64,000 nt of DNA from contig URVJ01000002.1 of the NCBI GenBank assembly GCA_900551295.1, positions 82,189 to 146,188 on the forward strand, read 5' to 3'. This DNA is from an uncultured Eubacteriales bacterium. GTDB taxonomy: Bacteria > Bacillota > Clostridia > Oscillospirales > CAG-382. Positions 42,795-50,924 of the stretch are shown in pieces. A program made the translations under genes and the position numbers. Numbering within the stretch: the stretch's first letter is position 1; each line of letters opens with the position of its first letter. The notes below the pieces were generated by a model, which saw only the letters and a list, made by a program, of their open reading frames with translations, did not search any database and was not told the origin of the DNA.

Positions 42795-43826
42795 ATGTCA
42801 GTTAAAGTTGCCATTAACGGCTTCGGCCGTATCGGACGTCTTGCATTCAGACAGATGTTCGGCGCAGAGGGCTACGAAGTAGTAGCTATCAACGATCTTA
42901 CCGATCCTAAGATGCTTGCACAGCTTCTCAAGTACGATACCGCACAGGGCGGATACTGCGGCAAGATCGGCGAAGGACTTCACACTGTTGAAGCAGGAGA
43001 AGATTCCATCACCGTAGACGGCAAGAAGATCACAATATACGCTATGAAGGACGCTAAGGATCTTCCTTGGGGCAAAATAGGCGTAGACGTTGTACTTGAG
43101 TGCACCGGTTTCTACTGCTCTAAGGAAAAGTCTCAGGCACACATCGACGCAGGCGCAAAGAAGGTAGTTATTTCCGCTCCCGCAGGAAGCGATCTTAAGA
43201 CTATCGTTTACAGCGTTAACGAAAAGACTCTTACCGCAGACGATAAGATCATTTCCGCTGCATCCTGCACCACAAACTGCCTTGCACCTATGGCTAAGGC
43301 TCTTAACGATTACGCTCCTATCCAGAGCGGTATCATGAGCACCATTCACGCATATACCGGCGACCAGATGATCCTCGACGGTCCTCACAGAAAGGGTGAC
43401 CTCAGACGTGCACGCGCAGGCGCTGCAAACATCGTTCCTAACTCCACCGGTGCTGCAAAGGCAATCGGACTTGTTATCCCCGAACTCAACGGCAAGCTCA
43501 TCGGCTCTGCTCAGCGTGTTCCCGTTCCGACCGGTTCCACCACTATCCTTACCGCAGTTGTAAAGGGTACTGACGTAACCAAGGAAGGCATCAACGCAGC
43601 AATGAAGGCAGCAGCTTCCGAGTCCTTCGGATATAACGAAGATCAGATCGTTTCCTCCGACGTTATCGGTATGCGTTACGGTTCTCTCTTCGATGCAACT
43701 CAGACAATGGTTGCAAAGATTGCTGACGATCTCTATGAAGTACAGGTAGTATCCTGGTACGACAACGAGAACTCCTACACAAGCCAGATGGTTCGTACAA
43801 TCAAGTACTTCGCAGAGCTTGCATAA
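42795..43826 (+). CDS. gap: Glyceraldehyde-3-phosphate dehydrogenase (NAD-type)
   Basis: 343 residues. Glycolytic oxidation of glyceraldehyde 3-phosphate. 'VAINGFGRIGRLAFRQ' dinucleotide site at the N-terminus, catalytic Cys 158 in 'SAASCTTNCLAP', catalytic His in 'STIHAYTGDQ', 'RRARAGAANIVPNSTGAAKA' substrate loop. Codon choice is narrow and optimised, GGAGGAA RBS, own promoter and terminator. No other glycolytic gene is linked. Confidence 0.99.
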   Translation: MSVKVAINGFGRIGRLAFRQMFGAEGYEVVAINDLTDPKMLAQLLKYDTAQGGYCGKIGEGLHTVEAGEDSITVDGKKITIYAMKDAKDLPWGKIGVDVVLECTGFYCSKEKSQAHIDAGAKKVVISAPAGSDLKTIVYSVNEKTLTADDKIISAASCTTNCLAPMAKALNDYAPIQSGIMSTIHAYTGDQMILDGPHRKGDLRRARAGAANIVPNSTGAAKAIGLVIPELNGKLIGSAQRVPVPTGSTTILTAVVKGTDVTKEGINAAMKAAASESFGYNEDQIVSSDVIGMRYGSLFDATQTMVAKIADDLYEVQVVSWYDNENSYTSQMVRTIKYFAELA

Positions 43827-43848
43827 GTTCTCATAAAACGAACAGTTT

Positions 43849-43876
43849 AAGGTCTTCCGAAAGGGAGACCTTTTTT
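43849..43876 (+). terminator. Rho-independent terminator of gap
   Basis: AAGGTCTTCC (43849-43858), GAAA loop, GGGAGACCTT (43863-43872) with one G-U, followed by T6. Confidence 0.92.
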
Positions 43877-43942
43877 GCACGCAAAAATTCCTCATACGGA
43901 AAGTAAACCGCATGAGGAAAAAGAATGTATAGAAAATTTGCG

Positions 43943-44147
43943 TCAGATTATGAGAAGTGCTGCGCAGACAGCCGCGATAACAGCTCCGATTACGGGGTTA
44001 AGCGTACCCGTCATTGCGAGAATTATAGCTATAAAGTTAGAAAATGCTTGTCAAAAGCGAAAAAGCCGAGATTATAAGCTGCACAATGTCCTTTTTTGTG
44101 CCGCCGAATTCCATTGCACTCTCAAGCTTTTCGATTGCTGTTTTCAT
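43943..44147 (-). pseudogene. Apparent remnant of a heavy-metal P-type ATPase
   Basis: On the minus strand an ATG at 44147, with AAGGAG 7 bases upstream, opens 36 codons ('MKTAIEKLESAMEFGGTKKD' then 'IVQLIISAFSLL') and stops at 44037. From about 44038 to 43943 another frame reads 'NFIAIILAMTGTLNPVIGAV' then 'IAAVCAALLII' and stops. The first part resembles the N-terminus and the second the last helix of clostridial P1B heavy-metal ATPases, as I recall them, with everything between missing and a frame shift at the join. The promoter and operator are still intact. A real short membrane peptide of 36 residues is the alternative. Confidence 0.5.
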
Positions 44148-44162
44148 TTTTGTTCTCCTTTC

Positions 44163-44213
44163 CATACCCTATGGGGTATGCCTTATTATACACGTAGGGG
44201 TATAGGTTGTCAG
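44163..44213 (-). promoter_or_regulatory. Promoter with CsoR-like operator before the ATPase remnant
   Basis: Minus strand CTGACA (44213-44208), 17-base spacer, TATAAT (44190-44185). Just downstream, CATACCC-TATG-GGGTATG (44163-44180) has perfectly complementary 7-base arms, of the TACCC...GGGTA kind bound by CsoR copper repressors. A second half-site, TATACCCCTA, lies in the promoter spacer. CsoR assignment is by pattern only; no csoR gene is in the window. Confidence 0.65.
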
Positions 44214-44231
44214 TGGGAAATTCAAATTTGT

Positions 44232-44257
44232 AAAAAAATACCGCCGAAAACGGCGGT
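44232..44257 (-). terminator. Rho-independent terminator of the rnf operon
   Basis: Minus strand ACCGCCG (44257-44251), TTTT loop, CGGCGGT (44246-44240), then ATTTTTTT. Lies 21 bases after the rnfB stop. Confidence 0.9.
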
Positions 44258-44278
44258 AAATGTGTATGCGGTTAAATT

Positions 44279-45124
44279 TTAAACGCTCAGATCCTGTTTG
44301 AGCTTGCTGATGTCTTCTTCGCTTTGGGAACGGGCTGACCAGATTATCTTTCTCGGACATTTTTCCGCGCATATTCCGCAGCCGGTGCAGAGATCGTAGT
44401 TTATGGACGCCACATTGTCTGTAACGGTAATTGCACCCGACGGACAGTTCTTTTCGCAGATTCTGCAGCCGATACAGCCGACCTTGCAGTATGATTTTGT
44501 AACGGCGCCCTTGTCTGTCGATGAACAGCCTACCCAGTGTTTTGCGTCGTAGGGAATAAGGCGTATAATGCTCTTGGGACATGCTTTTACACAGGCACCG
44601 CAAGCCGTACATTTTTCATAGTCCACCGCGGCAACGCCGTTGATTATGTGTATCGCGTCAAATTTGCATACAGACGCACAGGTGCCGAGTCCGACGCAGC
44701 CGTAAGCACACATTTTGTCGCCGCCTGCAAGCTTTGCGGCAGAAGCACAGTCTGCAATACCAGCGTATATGTACTTTTTCTCGGCTATTTCGTTTGTGCC
44801 TGAGCACATTACCTGGGCGCGCATACGTTTTGTTTTGCCAACGTCCTTTGCACCCATTACGGCAGCAATTTTGGAAATTGTGTCCGCCGACGCCGAATTA
44901 CAGGCGTTTATGGGAGCTTTGCCCTCTGCGATAGCCTCGGCGAGCGCAGCACAGCCGGCATATCCGCAGCCGCCGCAGTTTGCACCGGGAAGAAGTTCGC
45001 CGACAGCCTCAGCCTTCTCGTTTGTCTTTACCGCAAATAACTTGCTTGCAAACGCGAGAATAAGACCGAGAATGCCGCTCATTACCGCAAAGCAGCCTAA
45101 GGCTTTAAGAATATTTATAAGCAT
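44279..45124 (-). CDS. rnfB: RnfB, ferredoxin-oxidising subunit of Rnf
   Basis: 281 residues. N-terminal membrane helix, then the 4Fe-4S motif 'GANCGGCGYAGC', and three further CX2CX2CX3C clusters ('CTACGACVKACP', 'CIGCRICEKNCP', 'CTGCGICAEKCP') plus cysteine pairs in the middle. Accepts electrons from reduced ferredoxin. Last gene of rnfCDGEAB, 28 bases after rnfA; the terminator follows. Confidence 0.97.
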   Translation of the reverse strand: MLINILKALGCFAVMSGILGLILAFASKLFAVKTNEKAEAVGELLPGANCGGCGYAGCAALAEAIAEGKAPINACNSASADTISKIAAVMGAKDVGKTKRMRAQVMCSGTNEIAEKKYIYAGIADCASAAKLAGGDKMCAYGCVGLGTCASVCKFDAIHIINGVAAVDYEKCTACGACVKACPKSIIRLIPYDAKHWVGCSSTDKGAVTKSYCKVGCIGCRICEKNCPSGAITVTDNVASINYDLCTGCGICAEKCPRKIIWSARSQSEEDISKLKQDLSV

Positions 45125-45152
45125 ATTGTTTTCTCCTTTTCGCGTTTATGGT

Positions 45153-45743
45153 TCAGAACGGAAGCTCAACGCCCTGAAAGCCCGAAAATGCCATAGCTAT
45201 AAGACAGGCGGTGACAAGGGCGATAGGCGTGCCTTTAAAGCATTTCGGCGTTTCGGCAAAGGATACGCGCACACGCACGCCTGCAAATATGACTATCGCA
45301 AGTGTCCAGCCGACAGCCGAACCGAAACTGAAAATAACCGAGCTTATAAGGTCGTAGTTGTTCTGTATGCACAGAAGAGCCGCGCCGAGTATCGCACAGT
45401 TAGTGGTGATAAGCGGCAGATAAATGCCGAGAGCCGTGTACAGCGACGGTACGTTTTTCTTTAAAAACATCTCTATAAGCTGTACAAGAGAGGCAATTAT
45501 AAGAATAAACGCAATGGTTTTAAGGTATTCAAGCTCAAGCGGAACAAGTACGAATGTATATACGCACCAGGTAACCGCTGATGATATTGTCATTACAAAC
45601 GTGACCGCACAGCCCATGCCGAGAGCGGTTGACGGCTTTTCGGACAGTCCCAGAAAAGGACAGATACCCAAAAATCTTGAGAAGATGTAGTTGTCAATAA
45701 GTATTGACGAAATTAGTATACCTATAAGCGCGCCGAAACTCAT
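45153..45743 (-). CDS. rnfA: RnfA membrane subunit
   Basis: 196 residues, six helices, RnfA/RnfE family; 'DNYIFSRFLGICPFLGLS' with the conserved Cys that contributes to the intramembrane iron-sulphur site shared with RnfE. Start overlaps the rnfE stop by 4 bases. Confidence 0.97.
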   Translation of the reverse strand: MSFGALIGILISSILIDNYIFSRFLGICPFLGLSEKPSTALGMGCAVTFVMTISSAVTWCVYTFVLVPLELEYLKTIAFILIIASLVQLIEMFLKKNVPSLYTALGIYLPLITTNCAILGAALLCIQNNYDLISSVIFSFGSAVGWTLAIVIFAGVRVRVSFAETPKCFKGTPIALVTACLIAMAFSGFQGVELPF

Positions 45744-46369
45744 TTTTTGTCACCTCCGTTTTTGCTTTTTACGACTGAAAGCACCGCATTGACCGCGGCG
45801 ATCAGACAGCCGAGCGTGAGAAACGCTCCCGCAGGAAGAACGAATATAAGCATAGGCTTGTAACCGGGCCACATAACGGTGTGACCGAGTAAAGTTCCGC
45901 TGCCGAGTATTTCTCTGATAGCACCCAAAAGACTGAGTGCAAATGTAAATCCGAGTCCCATAAAAAGACCGTCAAGCATTGAATCGACAGGTCCGTTTTT
46001 GGAGGCGTAAGCCTCTGCACGCGCAAGAATTATGCAGTTTACGACTATAAGCGGAATGAATAATCCGAGTGATTTGTCAAGCGCGGGAATATATGCTTTT
46101 ATGAGAAGCTCGATAGCCGTTACAAAGCCCGAAATTATGACAATGTATGCGGCAATTCTTACCTGTTTCGGTATAAATTTGCGTAACAGCGAGATAAGCA
46201 GGTTTGAGAGTATGAGTACGGCGGTCGCCGAAATACCCATGCCGAAACCGTTTTGCAGCGACGTTGTTGTTGCAAGCGTCGGACAGGTTCCGAGAAGCTG
46301 TACAAGTATCGGGTTCTGGTCGAAAAGACCTTCAAACAGCCGTTCTTTCAGTGTAGGTTTGTTGTTCAT
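45740..46369 (-). CDS. rnfE: RnfE membrane subunit
   Basis: 209 residues, six helices. 'QNPILVQLLGTCPTLATTT' carries the conserved Cys paired with that of RnfA. Start codon overlaps the rnfG stop, and its 3' end overlaps rnfA. Confidence 0.97.
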   Translation of the reverse strand: MNNKPTLKERLFEGLFDQNPILVQLLGTCPTLATTTSLQNGFGMGISATAVLILSNLLISLLRKFIPKQVRIAAYIVIISGFVTAIELLIKAYIPALDKSLGLFIPLIVVNCIILARAEAYASKNGPVDSMLDGLFMGLGFTFALSLLGAIREILGSGTLLGHTVMWPGYKPMLIFVLPAGAFLTLGCLIAAVNAVLSVVKSKNGGDKK

Positions 46370-47007
46370 TATGAAAGACCTCCGTTCGACTTTATGTATT
46401 CCGCAGTCTGGCGAAGCGCCGTGTCAACAGCGCCGATGACCGGCTTAGATGTCTTTGTTGCGCCGGAAATGGTATCTACTTTTGACGATACGGGACTTCC
46501 GAGACCGTTGAATTTCTCGAGAAATTCGGGCTCTGCCGCCTTCGTGCCGATACCCGAGGTTTCGGACATTGAGACGATTTTTACACCCTTTACGCTGACG
46601 TCGGGATTTACCGCAACAAGCATATTTATTGTGTCCTTGAATCCCATAGGCGCGACCGATACGCAATAGCTTACCGTGTTTCCGTCCGCGTCGTTTATGA
46701 CATAGAGTGCCGTAACGTCGGAGATAAGTTCCGTTTTTGCCTCGTCACAGGAGACAACCGTGTTTCCGTCCGCGTCCTTCATGACAAACGCAGGCGAGTT
46801 TTCGGAATCCGAAACAGAAAATTTCAGCCCGCCGTATTCTTCGGAGTATATTCCGTCAAGTGCCTCTGCCGTGTTTACCTTTTCGTTGAGGTCGATCTTG
46901 TCCTTTGTTACCGAATATACAAGAGCCACAATAACCGCGACAATGGTGCATATTGCAAGTAATTTAATAGCAATGCCGATAAGCTGTTTTGTGTTATTTT
47001 GTTCCAT
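46369..47007 (-). CDS. rnfG: RnfG, covalent-FMN subunit
   Basis: 212 residues. One N-terminal membrane helix (about 8-30) and an extracytoplasmic FMN domain with the flavinylation motif 'SGATKTS' near residue 178 (Thr carries FMN by phosphoester bond). Start chosen at 'MEQNNTK' (47007), which overlaps the rnfD 3' end by 14 bases. Flavinylation needs an ApbE transferase, not found in this window. Confidence 0.95.
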   Translation of the reverse strand: MEQNNTKQLIGIAIKLLAICTIVAVIVALVYSVTKDKIDLNEKVNTAEALDGIYSEEYGGLKFSVSDSENSPAFVMKDADGNTVVSCDEAKTELISDVTALYVINDADGNTVSYCVSVAPMGFKDTINMLVAVNPDVSVKGVKIVSMSETSGIGTKAAEPEFLEKFNGLGSPVSSKVDTISGATKTSKPVIGAVDTALRQTAEYIKSNGGLS

Positions 47008-48037
47008 TTTTCTTAGCACCTCCGAAGCAGACCGGCTTTGTGAATTTGTCGAGATACCATACAAATAAGTTCATTATGAGTATGGCAAATGAAACGCCTT
47101 CGGGATAACCGCCGAAATATCTGATAAATACCGTAATAAGACCGCAGCCGACGCCGTAAATAATTCTGCCGCGCGGCGTTACGGGTGAGGTAACATAGTC
47201 GGTAGCCATGAATAATGCTCCGAGAATAAGACCGCCCGTGCAAAGCTCATAGAGCATAAATACACTTGCCGGCATACCGCCTTTGGGAAAGATGAACGTA
47301 AGCAGCGCGGCTGTCGCGAGAAAGCTTACGGGAATGTGCCATGTGATGATTTTTCTGCAAAGCAGATAAATGCCGCCGAGTAAAAGCAGTGTTACGGAAA
47401 TCTCGCCGATACAGCCGGGTATGCTGCCGAGAAGGGCGGACATTATATCGCTGTCGGGTGCAATTCCGTTTTTGAGAGTTACAAGAGGAGTTGCGCCTGC
47501 CGCAAAATCTGCGCCGTTTGCAGCGGTTCCCGAAGCAAGATCCGAAACGTTGATTTTAAGCGCGGGTAAGTACTTTTTTACGCCCGTGAAGGCCGTAAGT
47601 TCGGTCGGAAATGCGATAAATAAGAATACGCGCGCCGCAAGCGCAGGGTTTACTACGTTTTTGCCTATGCCGCCGTAAAGCTGCTTTACGATAACTATTG
47701 CAAAGAACGCACCGACAGCCGGGAGCCACAGCGGAACCGAAACGGGGAGGGAAAATGCAAGCAGTATTCCCGTAACCGCAGCGGATAAGTCGCCGACTGT
47801 GTTGTTTTTGCCTGTAAGCTTTCTGTAAAGGTACTCGAAAAGCACGCAGGAAATAACGCTTATCGCCGTAACGACCGCAGCTCTCGGCCCGAATATGTAT
47901 ATGCTCCATAAAAGCGCGGGTAAAAGTGCAATTATAACGTTTAACATTATGACAGACGTCGTTTCGGGACTTTTAACGTGAGGAGACGACGTCATTGTAA
48001 GCATTTTTCTCGTCGGGGTGTTTTGTACGTTATTCAT
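46994..48037 (-). CDS. rnfD: RnfD, membrane FMN subunit
   Basis: 347 residues, about nine to ten helices. 'SPHVKSPETTSVIM' at the N-terminus and the flavinylation segment 'AAGATPLVTL' (Thr) are conserved. Part of the Na+ or H+ translocating core. Start ATG at 48037 gives 'MNNVQNTPTRKML' with AGGGA upstream inside rnfC; five bases separate it from the rnfC stop. Confidence 0.96.
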   Translation of the reverse strand: MNNVQNTPTRKMLTMTSSPHVKSPETTSVIMLNVIIALLPALLWSIYIFGPRAAVVTAISVISCVLFEYLYRKLTGKNNTVGDLSAAVTGILLAFSLPVSVPLWLPAVGAFFAIVIVKQLYGGIGKNVVNPALAARVFLFIAFPTELTAFTGVKKYLPALKINVSDLASGTAANGADFAAGATPLVTLKNGIAPDSDIMSALLGSIPGCIGEISVTLLLLGGIYLLCRKIITWHIPVSFLATAALLTFIFPKGGMPASVFMLYELCTGGLILGALFMATDYVTSPVTPRGRIIYGVGCGLITVFIRYFGGYPEGVSFAILIMNLFVWYLDKFTKPVCFGGAKKNGTK

Positions 48038-48042
48038 TTGTC

Positions 48043-49389
48043 TTATTTTCCCTCGCTTTCCTTTTGTTTGGCTGCGGCAGCTTTTCTTGCAGCGTTGATC
48101 TTTGCTTTTTCGGTGCGGATATACTGAACGATCGGCACGTTTCCCGGACAGGTATACGTGCAGCAGCCGCACTCAACGCATGACATTACGTTAAAGGAAA
48201 GAGCCGATTCGTCGTCTCCGGCTTTTGAGAAAGCGGCAAGGTAGTTCGGCATAAGACGCATGGGACAGACGCCGACGCATTTTCCGCAGTGTATGCAGGC
48301 AGGAGCGTCCTTAACAACACCGCTGTCGGACAGAACAAGTATCGCCGACGTGTTCTTCATTACAACCGCGTTGTAATCCCACTGCGCAGCGCCCATCATC
48401 GGACCGCCGGTTATTATCTTGTAAACGTCTCCGACTGTTCCTCCGCAGAAGTCTATAACGTCTCCGAGAGATACGCCGAGAGGTATTCTTAAATTGGACG
48501 GCGTTTTTACCGCATCGCCGTCAACCGTGACAACGCTTTTTATCAAAGGCATGCCTGTTTTGACCGCGTTGTTTACCGCAATGCAGGTTTCGGCGTTGAA
48601 TATAACGCAGCCGACGTCGGCAGGCAGTTTTCCTGCCGGAAGCCTTACGCCTTTGATTACGTATATAAGCTGGCGTTCGTCGCCCTGAGGATACTTTGTC
48701 TTTAATATTCTTACGGATATGTCTTTGTCGTTTTCCGTTACCTTTTCGAGAACCTTGACGGCGTTCATCTTGTTGTCCTCTACGGCAAAGGTGATGTGCT
48801 TTGCACCCGTCGCGTGCATAAGAATCTTTGCGCCGTTTATTATGTCGTCGGGCTGCTCAAGCATAAGACGGTGGTTTTCGGTTATGTACGGCTCGCACTC
48901 GGCACAGTTTACTATAAGCTCCGTCGCCTTTCCGATAGCTGAGGATATCTTTGCGTATGTCGGGAACGCAGCGCCGCCCATGCCAGAAATGCCGGCTTTT
49001 CTGACAATTTCTATAATCTCTTCGCTTGACGCTTTGAAAATATCGCCGTTATACGGCTTTATGTCGGAGCTTATTTCATCTTTGAAGTTGTTTTCTATGA
49101 CAATGTGCGTCGTAGTGCCGACGCCGGAATATGCCTGTCTTTGTTCGATTGCCTTTACCGTACCCGAAACCGAGGCATGAACCGGACATGAAAGTCCGCC
49201 GTTGAAATCAGCAATCACCTGACCGAGTTTGACCTCGTCGCCGACGTTTACAAGCGGCTTTGCGGGCGCGCCTATGTGCTGCTGTAATGGAATGGCAACC
49301 TGAGGTGGTGCGGGAAAATCGCGTATGGGAATGTTTTTTGTGTTCTTGTTGCCCGGAACGTGTATTCCGCCCGGAAATGTTTTTGGCAT
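48043..49389 (-). CDS. rnfC: RnfC, NADH-interacting subunit
   Basis: 448 residues. N-terminal barrel-sandwich region ('FPGGIHVPGNK'), NADH/FMN-binding Rossmann-like core with 'GMGGAAFPTYAK', SLBB region, and two 4Fe-4S motifs 'CIHCGKCVGVCP' and 'CVECGCCTYTCP'. Basic C-terminal tail. First gene of the rnf operon; reversible NAD+ reduction at the expense of ferredoxin, coupled to ion export. Confidence 0.97.
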   Translation of the reverse strand: MPKTFPGGIHVPGNKNTKNIPIRDFPAPPQVAIPLQQHIGAPAKPLVNVGDEVKLGQVIADFNGGLSCPVHASVSGTVKAIEQRQAYSGVGTTTHIVIENNFKDEISSDIKPYNGDIFKASSEEIIEIVRKAGISGMGGAAFPTYAKISSAIGKATELIVNCAECEPYITENHRLMLEQPDDIINGAKILMHATGAKHITFAVEDNKMNAVKVLEKVTENDKDISVRILKTKYPQGDERQLIYVIKGVRLPAGKLPADVGCVIFNAETCIAVNNAVKTGMPLIKSVVTVDGDAVKTPSNLRIPLGVSLGDVIDFCGGTVGDVYKIITGGPMMGAAQWDYNAVVMKNTSAILVLSDSGVVKDAPACIHCGKCVGVCPMRLMPNYLAAFSKAGDDESALSFNVMSCVECGCCTYTCPGNVPIVQYIRTEKAKINAARKAAAAKQKESEGK

Positions 49390-49425
49390 ATTGACCTACC
49401 TTTCCGTCTGGTTTTAGTTAAACTT

Positions 49426-49454
49426 AGTATACCACACTTTTTTGAAAGATTCAA
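49426..49454 (-). promoter_or_regulatory. SigA-type promoter of rnfCDGEAB
   Basis: Minus strand TTGAAT (49454-49449), 17-base spacer, TATACT (49431-49426), 37 bases before the rnfC start. Confidence 0.8.
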
Positions 49455-49476
49455 TATATAGTTTTTGCAAAAACTG

Positions 49477-49505
49477 TTGAATTACGGTGCGAATTGTGGT
49501 AAAAT
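49477..49505 (+). promoter_or_regulatory. SigA-type promoter for proX
   Basis: TTGAAT (49477-49482), 17-base spacer, TAAAAT (49500-49505). Back to back with the rnf promoter, 22 bases between the two -35 boxes. Confidence 0.7.
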
Positions 49506-49561
49506 GTTTGGCATAAGTTATTGTTTTTATAAAAAGCGTAAAATGATAAGAGTGATTGAAA

Positions 49562-50119
49562 ATGCATATTGATACGACAGTATACCGCGAGAGACCGAAA
49601 GATAAAAGAAGCGAGAGGGAAGAACGCACATACGATGTTCTCGAAAAACTCGGGATCGCTTTTGAACGAGTAGACCATGACGCAGCCGCCACAATAAGCG
49701 ACTGCGGTAATATAGACGAAATTCTCGGCATAAAAATATGTAAGAATCTGTTTTTGTGCAATTCGCAAAAGACAAAATTCTATCTGCTCATGATGCCCGG
49801 AGATAAAACGTTTAGGACAAAGGAACTATCGCACCAGATAGGTTCTTCGCGCCTTTCGTTCGCGCCGGAAAGCTATATGGAAGAATACCTTGATCTGTGT
49901 CCGGGCTCCGTAAGCATTCTCGGACTTATGAACGATAAAAACCATATGGTAAATCTGCTTGTTGACGAGGACGTGCTCAAAGAAGAATATGTCGGCTGCC
50001 ATCCTTGTATGAATACGACAAGCCTTAAGATCAAGACAAGCGATATAACCGGAAAATTTCTTGAGTATACGGGGCATTTTATGACCGTCGTAAAGCTTAC
50101 CGGAAATTCAGACGCTTAA
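49562..50119 (+). CDS. proX: Prolyl-tRNA editing protein (ProX/YbaK family deacylase)
   Basis: 185 residues, single YbaK/ProRS editing domain. 'LFLCNSQKTKFYLLMMPGDK' with 'SSRLSFAPESYMEEYLDLCP' and 'GCHPCMNTTSLKI' is the free-standing PrdX/ProX type that deacylates Ala-tRNA-Pro (sometimes Cys-tRNA-Pro). ATG at 49562 is preferred; the TTG at 49556 has no better RBS. Its 3' end overlaps that of the convergent HAD gene by 12 bases. Confidence 0.9.
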   Translation: MHIDTTVYRERPKDKRSEREERTYDVLEKLGIAFERVDHDAAATISDCGNIDEILGIKICKNLFLCNSQKTKFYLLMMPGDKTFRTKELSHQIGSSRLSFAPESYMEEYLDLCPGSVSILGLMNDKNHMVNLLVDEDVLKEEYVGCHPCMNTTSLKIKTSDITGKFLEYTGHFMTVVKLTGNSDA

Positions 50120-50764
50120 AACCGAGTAAAGCTCGTCTGTGTCATTTACGATGATCTGCGCGCCGTGGCTTTGCAGTTCTTCTCTTGTGCCGTAGCCGAA
50201 ACATACTCCGACAGACGTAAGTCCGCAAGTTTTTGCGCCTTCGATGTCGTGAAATCTGTCGCCGACCATTACCGTATTTTTGTCGCCGCATTCAAGACCG
50301 AGTTCGGACAGCGCAAAACGTATGACGTCCGCCTTGTTTGTGCGCGTGTTGTCCATGTTGGCGCCTGCACATAGATTAAAATATTTGTCAATTCCGAAGT
50401 GCGAGAGAATAATTTTTGCAAACTTTTCCGGTTTTGACGTTGCAACCGCAAGCGTTTTTCCGCTGTCTTTGAGCTTGGAGAGCATTTCGGGAATCCCGTC
50501 GTAAACTCTGTTTTCGTAAATACCCGTAACGGAGTAGTATTCGCGGTACTTTGCGACAAGCTTTTCGCCGAAATCCACGTCGTCCGTATGTGTGAATTTC
50601 ATGAATTCCTCACGCAGAGGCGGACCTATAAAATATTTCAGCGTTTCGGGTTCTCCGTGTGGAATGTTGAATCCGTCGAGCGCGTATGCAACGCTTTTTG
50701 TAATGCCGAGTGCAGGATCGGTAAGCGTCCCGTCAAGGTCAAAGAGTATGGTTTTATATGACAT
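50108..50764 (-). CDS. HAD-IA hydrolase, phosphoglycolate phosphatase-like
   Basis: 218 residues. HAD motifs: 'LFDLDGTLTDP' (I), 'VATSKPEKFA' (II) and 'MVGDRFHDIEGA' (III/IV), with an alpha-helical C1 cap between. Gph/PpaX-like; pyrophosphatase or phosphoglycolate phosphatase activity are both plausible. AAGGAGAA RBS on the minus strand. Converges with proX. Confidence 0.88.
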   Translation of the reverse strand: MSYKTILFDLDGTLTDPALGITKSVAYALDGFNIPHGEPETLKYFIGPPLREEFMKFTHTDDVDFGEKLVAKYREYYSVTGIYENRVYDGIPEMLSKLKDSGKTLAVATSKPEKFAKIILSHFGIDKYFNLCAGANMDNTRTNKADVIRFALSELGLECGDKNTVMVGDRFHDIEGAKTCGLTSVGVCFGYGTREELQSHGAQIIVNDTDELYSVLSV

Positions 50765-50794
50765 TGTTTTCTCCTTGTTTTTTCTTTTGATTGT

Positions 50795-50810
50795 ATCACA
50801 AATTTGTGAT
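50795..50810. promoter_or_regulatory. 16-base perfect palindrome between divergent HAD and hydrolase genes
   Basis: ATCACAAATTTGTGAT is a perfect dyad. On the minus strand it abuts a TACAAT that could be the -10 of the HAD gene, so it would be an operator position; on the plus strand it lies 50 bases before the hydrolase promoter. Confidence 0.5.
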
Positions 50811-50859
50811 TATGCTGTATAATAAATGTAAACAACATAACAGCAAAGCGCTGTTTCGG

Positions 50860-50888
50860 TTGACAAAGTGCGCTTTTGAGTTTATACT
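50860..50888 (+). promoter_or_regulatory. Strong SigA-type promoter for the hydrolase-murF-ddl run
   Basis: TTGACA (50860-50865, consensus), 17-base spacer, TATACT (50883-50888). Confidence 0.82.
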
Positions 50889-50924
50889 GTAAAGGTATTG
50901 ATTTTTTAAGGGTGATAATTTCAG

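Noticed and set aside
42798..43913. 371-codon open frame on the minus strand opposite gap
   Set aside because: Cys/Val-rich composition typical of the complement of an optimised gene; gap itself is unambiguous.
44037..44041. Programmed frameshift joining the two ATPase-like pieces
   Set aside because: No slippery heptamer or downstream stimulatory structure is evident and the joined product would still lack all catalytic domains; deletion plus frameshift is simpler.
43875..44282. 135-codon plus-strand open frame between gap and rnfB
   Set aside because: It begins in the gap terminator T run and is antisense to the promoter, operator and ATPase remnant; no RBS or family.
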